A stretch of 64,000 nt of DNA from Candidatus Poribacteria bacterium (GCA_022821495.1 JAJEDN010000118.1:62001-126000), one strand, 5' to 3'. Positions 18,131 through 28,571 are shown, numbered from the stretch's first letter. The notes: a model not told the origin generated them from the sequence alone. Made by a program: numbers and translations.

Positions 18131-19471
18131 ATGAAATCTCTTTGTACGTTCTTGGCAATACCTATAGTTTTTTTCGGTTGTTCATCTAATCAAGATGTCG
18201 TAATACCAGATGCTAATTTAGCCGCTGCTGTGCGTGAGGCACTCGGTTTAGCCCCAAGTGCCCCGATCCCCCAAAAGAAACTGGAAGCATTAGAAAAACT
18301 TTCTGTCAGTCGAAAAGACATCAAAGACTTAACAGGACTCGAGAAGGCAATTGGCTTATCGTGGTTACGACTTAGCGGAAATCAAATTGAAGACATCACA
18401 CCGCTTCGGGGATTAACACAACTCACCCGTTTATGGCTTGATGAGAATCAAGTTAGCGATATTAAACTGATCGCTAACTTGAGGCAACTTATAGTATTAG
18501 GACTTGATGATAACCAAATCAGCGATATCACACCGCTTCAGGAATTAACACAACTTAGCCTTTTGGATCTAACGAGAAACCAAATCAGCGATATCAAACC
18601 ACTCATGGGTCTATCACGACTTAGCGCATTAGAAATTAGTGGTAATCAAATCAGCGATATCACACCGCTCACGAAGTTGGGACAACTAAAAAGGTTAGAA
18701 CTCTGGGACAACCAAATCAGCGACATTACACCACTCGCTGAACTCACACAATTGACAAGGTTAAGGCTCAACATAAACAAGATCAGCGACATAAACCCTA
18801 TCGCTAATTTAACACAACTGGAGCACTTGGACCTTTACGAAAATCAAATTAAGGACATCACAGTTCTCACTGAACTCACAAAACTTAAAAATTTGGTGCT
18901 CTCCGATAATCAAATCAGTGACATCACACCGCTCGTTCCATCACTCACTGGATTGTCGCAAATTGAGCACTTAGACCTTGATAGCAACCGAATTAAGGAC
19001 ATTACACCGCTTGCTGACTTGACGCAGCTAAAAAGCCTATATCTTGCGTTCAATAAGATTAACGACATCAAATCCGTTTCTAATCTGACGCAACTGAAGA
19101 AGTTAGATCTCAGACATAATCCAATAGAGGACATTACACCGCTCACAGGATTGACACAGATAGAGGTGTTACGGCTCACTCATAACCACCTCAGCGACAT
19201 CACCCCCATTACGAAGTTGACGCAATTAACGGAATTATGGCTAAACAGTAATCAGATTAGGGACATTACGCCACTGGCTAACTTGACCCAACTGACGATA
19301 TTAGAACTTAGAGAGAATCAACTCAGCAACATCAGCCTTGTTGAAAACTTTACAAATTTAAAGCGTTTGCATGTCAAGAAGAATCCGATTCAAGATAAGG
19401 AACCCCTTCAAAGACTCCTGAAAGAGTTTCCGAATTTGGAACTGGATATATCAATGCCTCTTGAAAATTAA
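18131..19471 (+). CDS. Internalin-like leucine-rich repeat lipoprotein
   Basis: A 446-residue protein made of about 16 internalin-type 22-residue LRRs with consensus LTQLxxLxLxxNQISDITPL. The start MKSLCTFLAIPIVFFGCSSN reads as a lipoprotein signal with a somewhat atypical lipobox FFGC, so surface or periplasmic anchoring is likely. A cap, ANLAAAVREALGL, precedes the repeats. I use the ATG at 18131; an upstream in-frame ATG at 18092 would place 13 extra residues before the signal and run through the hairpin. LRRs bind proteins or glycans. Related to the larger LRR gene 66 bp downstream. Confidence 0.88.
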   Translation: MKSLCTFLAIPIVFFGCSSNQDVVIPDANLAAAVREALGLAPSAPIPQKKLEALEKLSVSRKDIKDLTGLEKAIGLSWLRLSGNQIEDITPLRGLTQLTRLWLDENQVSDIKLIANLRQLIVLGLDDNQISDITPLQELTQLSLLDLTRNQISDIKPLMGLSRLSALEISGNQISDITPLTKLGQLKRLELWDNQISDITPLAELTQLTRLRLNINKISDINPIANLTQLEHLDLYENQIKDITVLTELTKLKNLVLSDNQISDITPLVPSLTGLSQIEHLDLDSNRIKDITPLADLTQLKSLYLAFNKINDIKSVSNLTQLKKLDLRHNPIEDITPLTGLTQIEVLRLTHNHLSDITPITKLTQLTELWLNSNQIRDITPLANLTQLTILELRENQLSNISLVENFTNLKRLHVKKNPIQDKEPLQRLLKEFPNLELDISMPLEN

Positions 19472-19537
19472 AGTGTATACGATTTAGATTTTAGCACTAA
19501 AGATTGTCTGTCCATATCTAAGGATTGAATTCAGATT

Positions 19538-22500
19538 ATGAAAAGGTTGTTTATGATCCTTACTATTCTCATAGCGTCCCTTACTTGTTCGGCAAGCCAT
19601 GCCGTGACAATACCGGATGGCAATTTAGCCGCTGCTGTGCGCGAGGCTCTCGGTTTAGGCGCGACCGATCTTATTCCACAAACGGCGTTGGAAGAATTAG
19701 AGCATTTAGATGCGAAAGAAAAAAATATAAAAGACCTAACCGGACTGGAGCAGGCAACAGGCTTAAAAATTTTAGAACTGCAAAAGAATCAAATTCAGGA
19801 CATCACACCCCTCGCTAACCTGACACAACTCACAGAATTATCAATCCATGGCAACCAAATCGGGGACATCACACCGGTCGCTAACTTGGCACAACTCACA
19901 GAATTGTCGTGTAGCGGAAATCAAATTCGAGATATAAAACCAGTTGCAAACTTGACGCAACTGACGCGTTTATATCTTGGGAATAATCCAATCGACGACC
20001 TTACGCCGCTCGCGGAATTGACGCAGCTTACAAAATTATCCATCATGAAAAAACCAGTTAGGGACATCACACCCCTCGCGGAATTGACACAACTGGAACA
20101 GTTATACCTCATAGAAACTCAGATTAGCGACATCACACCCCTCGCCGGATTGACGAAACTGACAACATTGTGGCTTGACAACAACCCAATCAGGGACATC
20201 ACGCCACTTACAGGATTGACGCAGCTTACAGAACTAACCCTTATGGATAACGAAGTGAGCGACATAAAACCTATCGCTAACTTGACGCGGTTAGGGTGGT
20301 TGCGGCTCTGGGGCAATCAGATAGATGACATCACACCCCTCGCTGAGTTAGCACAGTTAAAGTCATTAAATGTTAGACAGAATCAAATCACGGACCTTAT
20401 ACCGCTTGCGGGATTGGCACAATTGACAGAACTCTACCTCGGTTCTAATCAAATCAGCGACATCACACCGCTCGCAGAATTGACACAATTAACAAGATTA
20501 TCCCTTGACGATAATAAAATCAGCGACATAGCACCATTTGCGGGATTAACACAGTTAACATCCTTATCCCTTGACGATAATAAAATCAGCGATATAAAAC
20601 CGATCGCAGGACTTGCACAACTCCGGAACTTATTGCTCGCAAGAAACCAAATCACTGACATAAAACCGATTGCTGGGTTGACAGAGCTCACACAGTTATG
20701 GCTTTCAGAAAATCGAATCAGCGACATAAAACCACTTGAGAACTTGACACAACTCACAGAATTATTGATGTATAGCAATCAAATCAGTGACATTACACCG
20801 CTTGCTGGACTGACGGAGCTCAGCAGCCAGTTATGGCTTCAGAACAACCAAATCAGTGACATAAAACCGCTTGCTGGATTAACGAAGTTGCAAGAGTTAT
20901 TTCTCTGGAACAATCAGATCAGCGATATAAAACCGATTGTAGGACTCGTGCAGCTTCGTAACTTATTTCTCAACGGAAACCAAATCACTGACATAGAACC
21001 AATGAGTGGGTTGACAGAGCTCAGACGGTTATGGCTTTCGGACAATCAGATCACCGATATAGAACCTATCACTAACTTGACACAACTGACCGAATTATCG
21101 ATGCATGATAATCCAATCAGCGACATAAAACCTATCAGTAACTTGACCGAGTTGACAAAATTAGAACTGGGTGAGCACCCAATCAGCAATCTCACGCCGC
21201 TCGCCAATTTGACACAACTCACTGAGTTAATGCTTCAAAAAATTCAGATTAGCGACATCACACCACTTACTGGATTGACACAACTGACGAAACTAACCCT
21301 TTCGGGCAATCAGATTAGTGACCTAACACCCCTGACCAGATTGACGCAATTAACACAACTCAACCTCTCGAGTAATCGGGTTAGGGACATCAGACCCCTC
21401 GCTGATCTGCTTCAATTGATAGACTTAACCCTCGTGAGGAATCAGATCAGAAACCTCACACCGCTTACCAACTTGACACAACTCACAGAATTATGGCTCC
21501 AATATAATGAAATCAGCGACATCACACCGCTTGCCAATTTGACACAACTCACAGAATTATGGATCCAAGACAATCAGATCGAGGATATCAGTCCTGTTGA
21601 AAATCTGACGAATTTAACGCTTTTAAATGTCAAAGGGAATCCGATTCAGGATACGAGTCCACTCGAACGGTTGCTGAACCAACTCCCGAATTTGGCATCG
21701 GACATCCAAGCAGAACTTCCAAATACCTTCGTCCCAGATTCGACAATATTGGACCCCAATTTAGCCAACGCAGTGCGAAAGGCACTCGATTTAGGGCGCA
21801 GCGACACCATCCCCCCAAAAAGATTGCAAGAATTAGAGCATCTTGATGCCGATAACAGCGGGATAACCGACTTAACAGGACTTGAGAAAGCTACAGGATT
21901 AAAAACTTTAGAACTTCGTGGGAATCAAATCAGCGATATTACACCACTGACTGGATTGACAGCGTTGACGGGGTTATACCTCAATGAGAACCAAATCAGC
22001 GATCTCACGCCACTTGCTAATTTGACCCAGTTAAACGAGCTATCTCTCGTTGGAAACCAGATCAGTGACATAAAACCTATCGCTAACTTAAAACAGTTGA
22101 CAGTGTTATGGCTATGGGATAATCAGATCAGTGACATCACGCCACTCGCTAATTTGACACAATTGAGAGCGTTATGGCTTCAAGATAATCAAATCAGCAA
22201 TATCAAACCACTCGGTCCGCTAACGCAGTTGACAAAGTTAAGACTTCATAGAAACCAGATACACGACATCACACCGCTAACTGAATTGGTCTCGTTAGTA
22301 GAACTAAATCTCGGCGGAAATCTAATTAACGACATAAAACCGATTGCTGGTTTGACGCAGTTGACAAAATTGTGGGCTTGGCGGAATCAAATTAGTGATA
22401 TTACGCCACTCACCGAGTTGACCCTGTTGAGGACGTTATTGATCTGGGGGAATCAAATTAGTAATATCTCACCACTTGCTAAACTAACACATTTGACTGA

Positions 22501-22762
22501 ATTGGGACTTGGGAAGAATCAAATCCAAGACATTTCACCAATCGCTGAATCCACACAGTTAAGTGTTTTGCACGTTGACCGCAACCGGATCAACGATATC
22601 AGCCAAATTGAACAGTTTACAAGCTTAACAAGTCTAAAAGTTAGCTATAATCCAATTCAGGATATGGAACCGCTCCGCAAACTTCTTCAACAGATTCCAG
22701 ATTTGGAGTTGGATATACCAGCACCAGAGGAACTGAACATTTCACTACCTACCAATAGGTGA
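19538..22762 (+). CDS. Large internalin-like leucine-rich repeat exported protein
   Basis: A 1,074-residue protein with signal peptide MKRLFMILTILIASLTCSAS, then a cap (NLAAAVREALGLG) and roughly 30 LRRs of 22 residues, then a second cap (NLANAVRKALDLG, near residue 745) and about 13 more LRRs. The internal second cap means it is two LRR units joined end to end, probably by duplication or fusion of genes like the neighbour at 18131. The repeats are near-identical at DNA level, which favours copy-number change by recombination. It has no visible membrane anchor at the C-terminus. It is expected to be secreted or surface bound and used in adhesion (inference). Confidence 0.9.
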   Translation: MKRLFMILTILIASLTCSASHAVTIPDGNLAAAVREALGLGATDLIPQTALEELEHLDAKEKNIKDLTGLEQATGLKILELQKNQIQDITPLANLTQLTELSIHGNQIGDITPVANLAQLTELSCSGNQIRDIKPVANLTQLTRLYLGNNPIDDLTPLAELTQLTKLSIMKKPVRDITPLAELTQLEQLYLIETQISDITPLAGLTKLTTLWLDNNPIRDITPLTGLTQLTELTLMDNEVSDIKPIANLTRLGWLRLWGNQIDDITPLAELAQLKSLNVRQNQITDLIPLAGLAQLTELYLGSNQISDITPLAELTQLTRLSLDDNKISDIAPFAGLTQLTSLSLDDNKISDIKPIAGLAQLRNLLLARNQITDIKPIAGLTELTQLWLSENRISDIKPLENLTQLTELLMYSNQISDITPLAGLTELSSQLWLQNNQISDIKPLAGLTKLQELFLWNNQISDIKPIVGLVQLRNLFLNGNQITDIEPMSGLTELRRLWLSDNQITDIEPITNLTQLTELSMHDNPISDIKPISNLTELTKLELGEHPISNLTPLANLTQLTELMLQKIQISDITPLTGLTQLTKLTLSGNQISDLTPLTRLTQLTQLNLSSNRVRDIRPLADLLQLIDLTLVRNQIRNLTPLTNLTQLTELWLQYNEISDITPLANLTQLTELWIQDNQIEDISPVENLTNLTLLNVKGNPIQDTSPLERLLNQLPNLASDIQAELPNTFVPDSTILDPNLANAVRKALDLGRSDTIPPKRLQELEHLDADNSGITDLTGLEKATGLKTLELRGNQISDITPLTGLTALTGLYLNENQISDLTPLANLTQLNELSLVGNQISDIKPIANLKQLTVLWLWDNQISDITPLANLTQLRALWLQDNQISNIKPLGPLTQLTKLRLHRNQIHDITPLTELVSLVELNLGGNLINDIKPIAGLTQLTKLWAWRNQISDITPLTELTLLRTLLIWGNQISNISPLAKLTHLTELGLGKNQIQDISPIAESTQLSVLHVDRNRINDISQIEQFTSLTSLKVSYNPIQDMEPLRKLLQQIPDLELDIPAPEELNISLPTNR

Positions 22763-22800
22763 AACACATTAGGAATAGGTATTGCAAAAGGAGATAAGCA

Positions 22801-24279
22801 ATGGACCCAATTAAGGAATATCTGAAACTTGAGACGCGTCGCCAATTTTTTGGGAAGTGTGCGTCAGGTCTTGGTGGTGCAGCACTCGCCACCCTGCTGC
22901 CGAACGCGATTGCTAACGCACTCGAAGGGCAAGCAGCACCGAGATTTGGGGGTCTACCAGAGCTTCCACACTTCGCACCGAAAGCAAAACGTGCGATCTA
23001 CTTGTTCATGTCCGGCGCGCCATCGCAATTGGATCTGTACGACTACAAACCGAATATGGGGGAATGGTTCGATACGGATCTCCCAGAATCCGTCCGGATG
23101 GGGCAACGTCTCACAACGATGACCTCAGGACAGGATAAGTTCCCGATTGCGCCGTCTATCTTTGAATTCAAGAAGTACGATAACGGCGGTGATGGTGTAT
23201 GGATTAGCGAACTGCTCCCACACACCGGATCGGTCGCGGAAGATCTCGCGATTATCAAGTCGGTACACACCGAAGCGATTAACCACGATCCAGCGATTAC
23301 CTTCTTCTGTACGGGTGATGAAAATCCAGGTAAACCGAGCCTTGGTGCGTGGTTAAGTTATGGACTCGGTAGTGAAAACGAAAACTTGCCTGCGTTTATC
23401 GTAATGAACGCGACTTGGAGTGGTCCAAAGGGTGCGCAGGCACTCTACAATCGCCTCTGGGGTGCGGGGTTCCTCCCATCAGAACATCAAGGTGTGCTAC
23501 TTCGCAGCCAAGGCGATCCTGTCTTATTTCTTTCAAACCCGGAAGGGGTCAACGAGAAAACGCGGAAACGGATGTTAGACACCCTCGTCGAACTCAACCA
23601 GGAACTCTACGAAGAAGTCGGCGATCCAGAAACGCATGCCCGTATCTCACAATACGAAATGGCATTCCGTATGCAGACGAGCGTCCCAGAACTCGCGGAT
23701 TTATCACAGGAACCCGAACATGTCTTAGAATTGTATGGTCCCGAAGTCAAAACGCCGGGTACGTTCGCCAACTGCTGTATCCTTGCGCGTCGGATGATGG
23801 AGCGCGATGTGCGTCTGGCACAAATTTTCCATCGGGGTTGGGATCAGCACGGACAACTGCCGACAAATATCCGCAACCAAGCACGCGATATCGATCAACC
23901 CTCAGCAGGACTTATTAAAGACTTGAAACAACGCGGCATGCTCGATGAAACCTTAGTTGTCTGGGGCGGCGAATTTGGACGAACTGTCTACTGTCAAGGC
24001 ACTCTCACGCCGGATAACTATGGGCGTGACCATCATCCGAAATGCTTTACGCGTTGGATGGCTGGCGGTGGTATCAAAGGCGGTGTAGTCCACGGCGAAA
24101 CCGATGACTTTAGTTATAACATCGTCAAAGACCCCGTACACGTTCGCGATATAAACGCCACGATCCTCAAGCAACTCGGCATCGATCACGAACGGTTAAC
24201 TTTCAAGTTCCAAGGGCTGGATCACCGATTAACTGGCGTTGAAGAGAAAGCCCGGATCGTCAACGAGATATTAGCCTAA
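22801..24279 (+). CDS. DUF1501 family protein (copy 1)
   Basis: A 492-residue DUF1501 protein with a twin-arginine signal, TRRQFFGKCASGLGGAALA, at residues 13-31, so it is exported folded. DUF1501 is related to the sulfatase/alkaline phosphatase fold; the conserved segments YLFMSGAPSQLDLYDYKP, GGEFGRTVYCQG and GRDHHPKCFT are present. These proteins are typically paired with DUF1549/DUF1553 cytochrome proteins, and here the partner (14192-18082) is separated by two LRR genes. AAGGAG stands before the ATG. A close paralogue is encoded at 25848-27329. Biochemical role is unproven. Confidence 0.92.
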   Translation: MDPIKEYLKLETRRQFFGKCASGLGGAALATLLPNAIANALEGQAAPRFGGLPELPHFAPKAKRAIYLFMSGAPSQLDLYDYKPNMGEWFDTDLPESVRMGQRLTTMTSGQDKFPIAPSIFEFKKYDNGGDGVWISELLPHTGSVAEDLAIIKSVHTEAINHDPAITFFCTGDENPGKPSLGAWLSYGLGSENENLPAFIVMNATWSGPKGAQALYNRLWGAGFLPSEHQGVLLRSQGDPVLFLSNPEGVNEKTRKRMLDTLVELNQELYEEVGDPETHARISQYEMAFRMQTSVPELADLSQEPEHVLELYGPEVKTPGTFANCCILARRMMERDVRLAQIFHRGWDQHGQLPTNIRNQARDIDQPSAGLIKDLKQRGMLDETLVVWGGEFGRTVYCQGTLTPDNYGRDHHPKCFTRWMAGGGIKGGVVHGETDDFSYNIVKDPVHVRDINATILKQLGIDHERLTFKFQGLDHRLTGVEEKARIVNEILA

Positions 24280-24469
24280 TACCGGTGCTATTTGGATAGT
24301 AGTCCGAACGCGTATTATTCAACTGTTTCACCGAGGTTCCTATGCTTCAATGAAACCGATAATATTAAAAAGCGTGCTTCACAGACGCGTATCTTCATAA
24401 AACGCTCAATTGTAGCCGTCTATACGTGAAACTTTCACGTCTACAGTTTTCGAGCCGCATGGGACTAAT

Positions 24470-25630
24470 ATGCAGATTTATCATGGTACTGAACAGACGC
24501 TTGAGGCGGGCACATTCCTTTCGCTTTTGCAATCGGATTACGAAAGCGTATTTCTGACAGATTGTATAATTGACGGGCCAATCGTCTTTTCACCTGAATC
24601 CGAAGTGAATGTTGAAGGCAACTTCGCGGTTGATAAGGAAGTTGTTTGTATCCGGTGTACGTTTAAAAACCTCATCAAATTCGAGAATACCCTTTTCAAA
24701 AAAGAGGTATTTTTCGGAAATTCTGTTTTCCAAGATGCCGTTCATCTCCGAAAGAATGTATTTCAAAGTGCTTGTGACTTCGGAGAGTCAGTGTTTGAAG
24801 GTTCAGTCCTTTTCCGTGGAACAATCTTTCAGGGAATGGCGCGGTTTTCAAAAACGCATTTTCAGCAGGCCGCAGATTTCAATGAGACCCAATTTTTGGA
24901 AAATGGGGTTTTCAGAAATGCGATTTTTCAAGACACTGTGCATTTCAAAAAGGCATCTTTTTCTAATGAATTGGACTTCGTAGAAGCCCAATTCTTAGAA
25001 TCGGTGATCTTTAATGAAGCAACGTTTCTCGGGAAAACGGACTTCACTGCTGCTCGGTTCGCTGTTGCGGTATCCTATCGTCAGGTAAATTTTATCTCGG
25101 ATACGATATGGCAATCATTGCTCAACAAGTTGCGCCATCAATCTGAGCAGCCAACAGAGTTCTATTTGAATAATGAAGATATTAACGGGGTCTTGAATCC
25201 TTTTTTCAAACGTTACGTGGCAGATCAGCAGTTCATCCGTGCCTTTAAAGAGAAAAACCCGTTTTGGGCATTCGTTTGGAAATGGAGTTCAGATTATGGT
25301 CGGAGTCTCGCGCTTTGGGCGTTATGGTCACTACTCATCGCGCTCTTGTTTTCATTTGTGTATATGCCGGCACCCACATGGTACGCCGAATGGCTACAAG
25401 AGACAACGCCTCAATTTCACCAGGCCATTGATACCGAAGCCGATGAACATTTAACCTTTTGGAAATCTTTTTACTTTAGCATCGTAACCTTTACGACCCT
25501 TGGATTCGGGGATGTCGTTGCCGCCAATACCTCTGCACGTATCCTCGTTACCCTTGAAGTCATGTTCGGATATATAATGCTCGGCGGATTAATCAGTATT
25601 TTTGCTAACAAACTTGCGAGCAGGAGTTAA
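24470..25630 (+). CDS. Pentapeptide-repeat protein fused to two-TM ion channel (copy 1)
   Basis: A 386-residue protein. Residues about 60-210 are pentapeptide-like repeats with Phe every five residues (VFQDAVHLRKNVFQSACDF), predicted to form a right-handed beta helix. The C-terminal third is an Ion_trans_2 channel: TM1 near 282-302 (LWALWSLLIALLFSFVYMP), a pore helix with filter-like TTLGFGD near 345, and TM2 to the end (MFGYIMLGGLISIFANKL). TLGFGD resembles the K+ filter TVGYGD but with Leu and Phe. A second copy lies at 30147-31304. The helix may sense a ligand or protein and gate the pore (inference). Ribosome site is weak. Confidence 0.88.
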   Translation: MQIYHGTEQTLEAGTFLSLLQSDYESVFLTDCIIDGPIVFSPESEVNVEGNFAVDKEVVCIRCTFKNLIKFENTLFKKEVFFGNSVFQDAVHLRKNVFQSACDFGESVFEGSVLFRGTIFQGMARFSKTHFQQAADFNETQFLENGVFRNAIFQDTVHFKKASFSNELDFVEAQFLESVIFNEATFLGKTDFTAARFAVAVSYRQVNFISDTIWQSLLNKLRHQSEQPTEFYLNNEDINGVLNPFFKRYVADQQFIRAFKEKNPFWAFVWKWSSDYGRSLALWALWSLLIALLFSFVYMPAPTWYAEWLQETTPQFHQAIDTEADEHLTFWKSFYFSIVTFTTLGFGDVVAANTSARILVTLEVMFGYIMLGGLISIFANKLASRS

Positions 25631-25637
25631 AATTCAT

Positions 25638-25757
25638 AGGATTTACGCAAATTGCACAAATATCCAACATTCGGGCGCGAAAAGCGATAAATTCCGTTCT
25701 TTAAACCCCCTAAATCCCCCTTATCAGGGGGACTTTAAGATGGGGTGCGTAAATCCT
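25638..25757. repeat. Small TIR element with CCCCCTTATCAGGGGG core
   Basis: AGGATTTACGCA (25638-25649) and exact inverse TGCGTAAATCCT (25746-25757) enclose the dispersed core beginning ACCCCCTAAATCCCCC and continuing TTATCAGGGGGACTT. AAATTCA is found at 25630-25636 and again at 25758-25764, so a 7-8 bp target duplication is likely. The insertion sits two bases into the region after the channel stop codon. Confidence 0.82.
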
Positions 25758-25847
25758 AAATTCAGTTCTATTGAACAACTTCCTAATTTGAAACTTTAGT
25801 GAACACTGCGATGCCTGGATTAATGAGCAACATCGTAAAGGAGATCA

Positions 25848-27329
25848 ATGGTGGATCCAATCAAAGAATACCTGAAACTTGAAACGCGCCGCCAATTTTT
25901 CGGTAAATGTGCGATGGGTCTCGGTAGTGCAGCCCTCGCCTCATTACTGCCGAACACGCTTGTAGATGCGCTTGAGCAGCAAGCGATGCCACGGACGGGT
26001 GGGTTGCCTGAACTCCCGCATTTCGCGCCGAAAGCGAAACGCGCGATCTATCTCTTCATGTCGGGCGCGCCCTCGCAGATGGATCTGTACGACTATAAAC
26101 CGAAGATGGGAGAATGGTTTGATAAAGAGTTGCCTGAAACCGTGCGGATGGGGCAACGTCTCACGACGATGACTTCCGGTCAGAACCGTTTTCCAATCGC
26201 GCCTTCTATCTTTGAGTTCAAGCAGCACGATAACGGCAGCGATGGTGCCTGGCTCAGCGAGTTGCTACCGCATACGGCGACGATGGTCAAAGACATCTCG
26301 ATTATTAAATCGTTACACACTGAGGCGATTAACCACGATCCGGCGATCACTTATGTTTGTACCGGCAATGAGACGCCCGGTAAACCGAGCCTCGGCGCAT
26401 GGCTGAGTTATGGGTTGGGTACCGAAAACAATAACCTCCCCTCTTTTATTGTGATGAATGCTACGTGGACAGGTAGAAAGTCCGCACAAGCACTCTATAA
26501 TCGGCTGTGGGGTGCGGGGTTCCTGCCGTCGGAACACCAAGGTGTGCTACTCCGTAGCCAAGGCGATCCGGTGTTATTCCTCTCCAACCCGAAAGGTATG
26601 AGTGAAAAAGCGCGGAAACAGATGTTAGATTCGCTGGTTAAACTCAACGAAGAACTCTACGAAGAAGTCGGTGATCCAGAGACACATGCCCGTATTTCAC
26701 AATACGAGATGGCATTTCGGATGCAGTCCTCTGTTCCTGAACTGACAGACTTGAAGCAGGAACCTGCTAATATTCTTGAAATGTATGGGCCTGATGTTCA
26801 CACACCGGGTACATTCGCGAACTGTTGTATCCTTGCGCGTCGGATGATGGAGCGCGATGTCCGCCTCGTCCAAATCTTCCACCGCGGTTGGGATCAGCAC
26901 GGAAACCTACCCAACGACATCCGAAACCAAGCCCGGGACATTGATCAACCTTCAACCGCGCTCGTTCAAGACCTGAAGCAACGCGGTATGCTGGACGAGA
27001 CCCTTGTTATCTGGGGTGGTGAATTTGGACGTACCGTTTATTGCCAAGGTGCGCTGAAGAAAGACAACTACGGACGTGATCATCACCCGAAATGCTTCAC
27101 AATGTGGATGGCTGGTGGCGGTATTAAAGGTGGCGTTGTTCATGGCGAAACCGATGACTTCAGTTACAATATCATCAAAGATCCTGTCTCTGTTCGCGAT
27201 CTAAACGCTACGATCCTCAATCAACTCGGCATTGACCACGAACGGTTAACTTTTAAGTTCCAAGGACTTGATCATCGGTTAACTGGGGTTGAAGAGAAAG
27301 CACGGATCGTCAACGAGATATTGGCATAG
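25848..27329 (+). CDS. DUF1501 family protein (copy 2)
   Basis: A 493-residue paralogue of the protein at 22801-24279, near-identical across most of its length, including the twin-arginine motif TRRQFFGKCAMGLGSAALA, GGEFGRTVYCQG and GRDHHPKCFT. AAAGGAG precedes the ATG. No second DUF1549/DUF1553 partner lies beside it, so it may share the one at 14192-18082. The ion channel and a TIR element sit between the copies, suggesting a duplicated segment that was later interrupted. Exported and probably periplasmic. Confidence 0.92.
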   Translation: MVDPIKEYLKLETRRQFFGKCAMGLGSAALASLLPNTLVDALEQQAMPRTGGLPELPHFAPKAKRAIYLFMSGAPSQMDLYDYKPKMGEWFDKELPETVRMGQRLTTMTSGQNRFPIAPSIFEFKQHDNGSDGAWLSELLPHTATMVKDISIIKSLHTEAINHDPAITYVCTGNETPGKPSLGAWLSYGLGTENNNLPSFIVMNATWTGRKSAQALYNRLWGAGFLPSEHQGVLLRSQGDPVLFLSNPKGMSEKARKQMLDSLVKLNEELYEEVGDPETHARISQYEMAFRMQSSVPELTDLKQEPANILEMYGPDVHTPGTFANCCILARRMMERDVRLVQIFHRGWDQHGNLPNDIRNQARDIDQPSTALVQDLKQRGMLDETLVIWGGEFGRTVYCQGALKKDNYGRDHHPKCFTMWMAGGGIKGGVVHGETDDFSYNIIKDPVSVRDLNATILNQLGIDHERLTFKFQGLDHRLTGVEEKARIVNEILA

Positions 27330-27377
27330 TGAACAGTAGACGCGCTTTGGTGAAGGTTAAAGTCTCATAAGGATCAG

Positions 27378-28547
27378 ATGAAAAAATTAAAAGCAGTTGT
27401 TATCGGTGCGGGTTGGTCGGCAGAAGGACACACAAAGGCGTTTCAACATTACGGCGTTGAAGTGTTGGCTATCTGTGCCAGAAAACCTGATATAGTGCAG
27501 AAAGTTGCATCAGGATTAGGTGTACCTGACGCTTCAACGGATTGGCGAAAGAGTCTGCTGAAACATAAACCGGATATTGTCGCTGTTACAACGCCGGCAA
27601 TCTTGCGAACAGAAGTCATCGAATTGGCGGTGGAACTCAGTTGCCATATCATCAGTGAAAAACCGTTAGCACTCACTGCCTCGGAAGCCGAACATATCTA
27701 CAATCTCATCAAAGACACCGAGTTAAAACACGGCTTCGCCGCAACGCACCTATACGATCCAAGCGTCGCTTACGTGAAAGAACTATTGACGCAGCAGCAC
27801 GTCATCGGTGCGTTGACAGCAGTCGATGTCGGGTACAGTCGCCGGATTTCAAGCGATACACCTTCAACAACAGTGAAGCCGTGGAATTGGATGAGTTCGT
27901 TGGCGCACGGCGGCGGTGCGTTGAACAACGGACTTACACATCGGCTCGGCATGTTAGAGCGTATGACGGGGATGAAAGTCGTCTCGGCTGTTGGTGAAGC
28001 GAAAACAACTGTCAGGGAAGCACCAGTTGTGCCAGAGATCCGGGATTTTCGGGTATGGCGGAGCAAAGAGATTACAAGGGAAGAAGCATCGCAACTCGAA
28101 TGGCGGGTGTGTGATGCAGAATGGGATTATTCGGCGTTCTTCAAATTGAGCCTCCCAGAAATGGTTGATACTCAAAACGATATCCTTGTAACGATGCGTA
28201 CGCACCCGGGTGTACCGACGCACGCGCCAACGGGCGGTTGGTATTTCTATGGAACGCAGGGAACACTTGTCGGAAAGGGCGGACATATTTTGTCGCCACT
28301 TACAAAACACGTTGGTGAAACGTCTGAGGTGCTGCCTGTTCCGCAAAATTTAACAGATAATCTACCGCGCATCGGGGACGACATCCAAAACAAATGGGTC
28401 GCGCTCGTCCGAGATTTCCTCGCCGATATCGAAGACCGCCCCCACGAACCCTATTTAACATTTCAAGACGGTTGGCGTTACCAAATTGCTATCGACGCGA
28501 TTCGGGCAAGCGAAGGGTGGACCCAGATTCCCGGTAAAACCAAATAG
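27378..28547 (+). CDS. Gfo/Idh/MocA family oxidoreductase
   Basis: A 389-residue dehydrogenase with the Rossmann segment VIGAGWSAEGHTKAF at residues 8-22 and the EKPLAL motif near 99 (SEKPLALTASEAE). The C-terminal domain carries the usual HGGGALNNGLTHRLGML region where the catalytic His sits. Substrates of this family are sugars and related polyols with NAD(P). AAGGATCAG lies ahead of the ATG. It follows the DUF1501 gene by 48 bp, suggesting co-transcription and a joint role in degrading exported or complex sugars (inference). Confidence 0.88.
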   Translation: MKKLKAVVIGAGWSAEGHTKAFQHYGVEVLAICARKPDIVQKVASGLGVPDASTDWRKSLLKHKPDIVAVTTPAILRTEVIELAVELSCHIISEKPLALTASEAEHIYNLIKDTELKHGFAATHLYDPSVAYVKELLTQQHVIGALTAVDVGYSRRISSDTPSTTVKPWNWMSSLAHGGGALNNGLTHRLGMLERMTGMKVVSAVGEAKTTVREAPVVPEIRDFRVWRSKEITREEASQLEWRVCDAEWDYSAFFKLSLPEMVDTQNDILVTMRTHPGVPTHAPTGGWYFYGTQGTLVGKGGHILSPLTKHVGETSEVLPVPQNLTDNLPRIGDDIQNKWVALVRDFLADIEDRPHEPYLTFQDGWRYQIAIDAIRASEGWTQIPGKTK

Positions 28548-28550
28548 GAA

Positions 28551-28571
28551 GCGCGACCGAAGATCGCTCCT
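28551..28571. repeat. Short palindromic repeat after oxidoreductase gene
   Basis: GCGACCGAAGATCGC (28553-28567) forms a four-base-pair stem with the following CTCCTAC, a small palindrome of the same general style as the other intergenic palindromes here. No T-run follows, so it is not a clear terminator. Confidence 0.35.
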
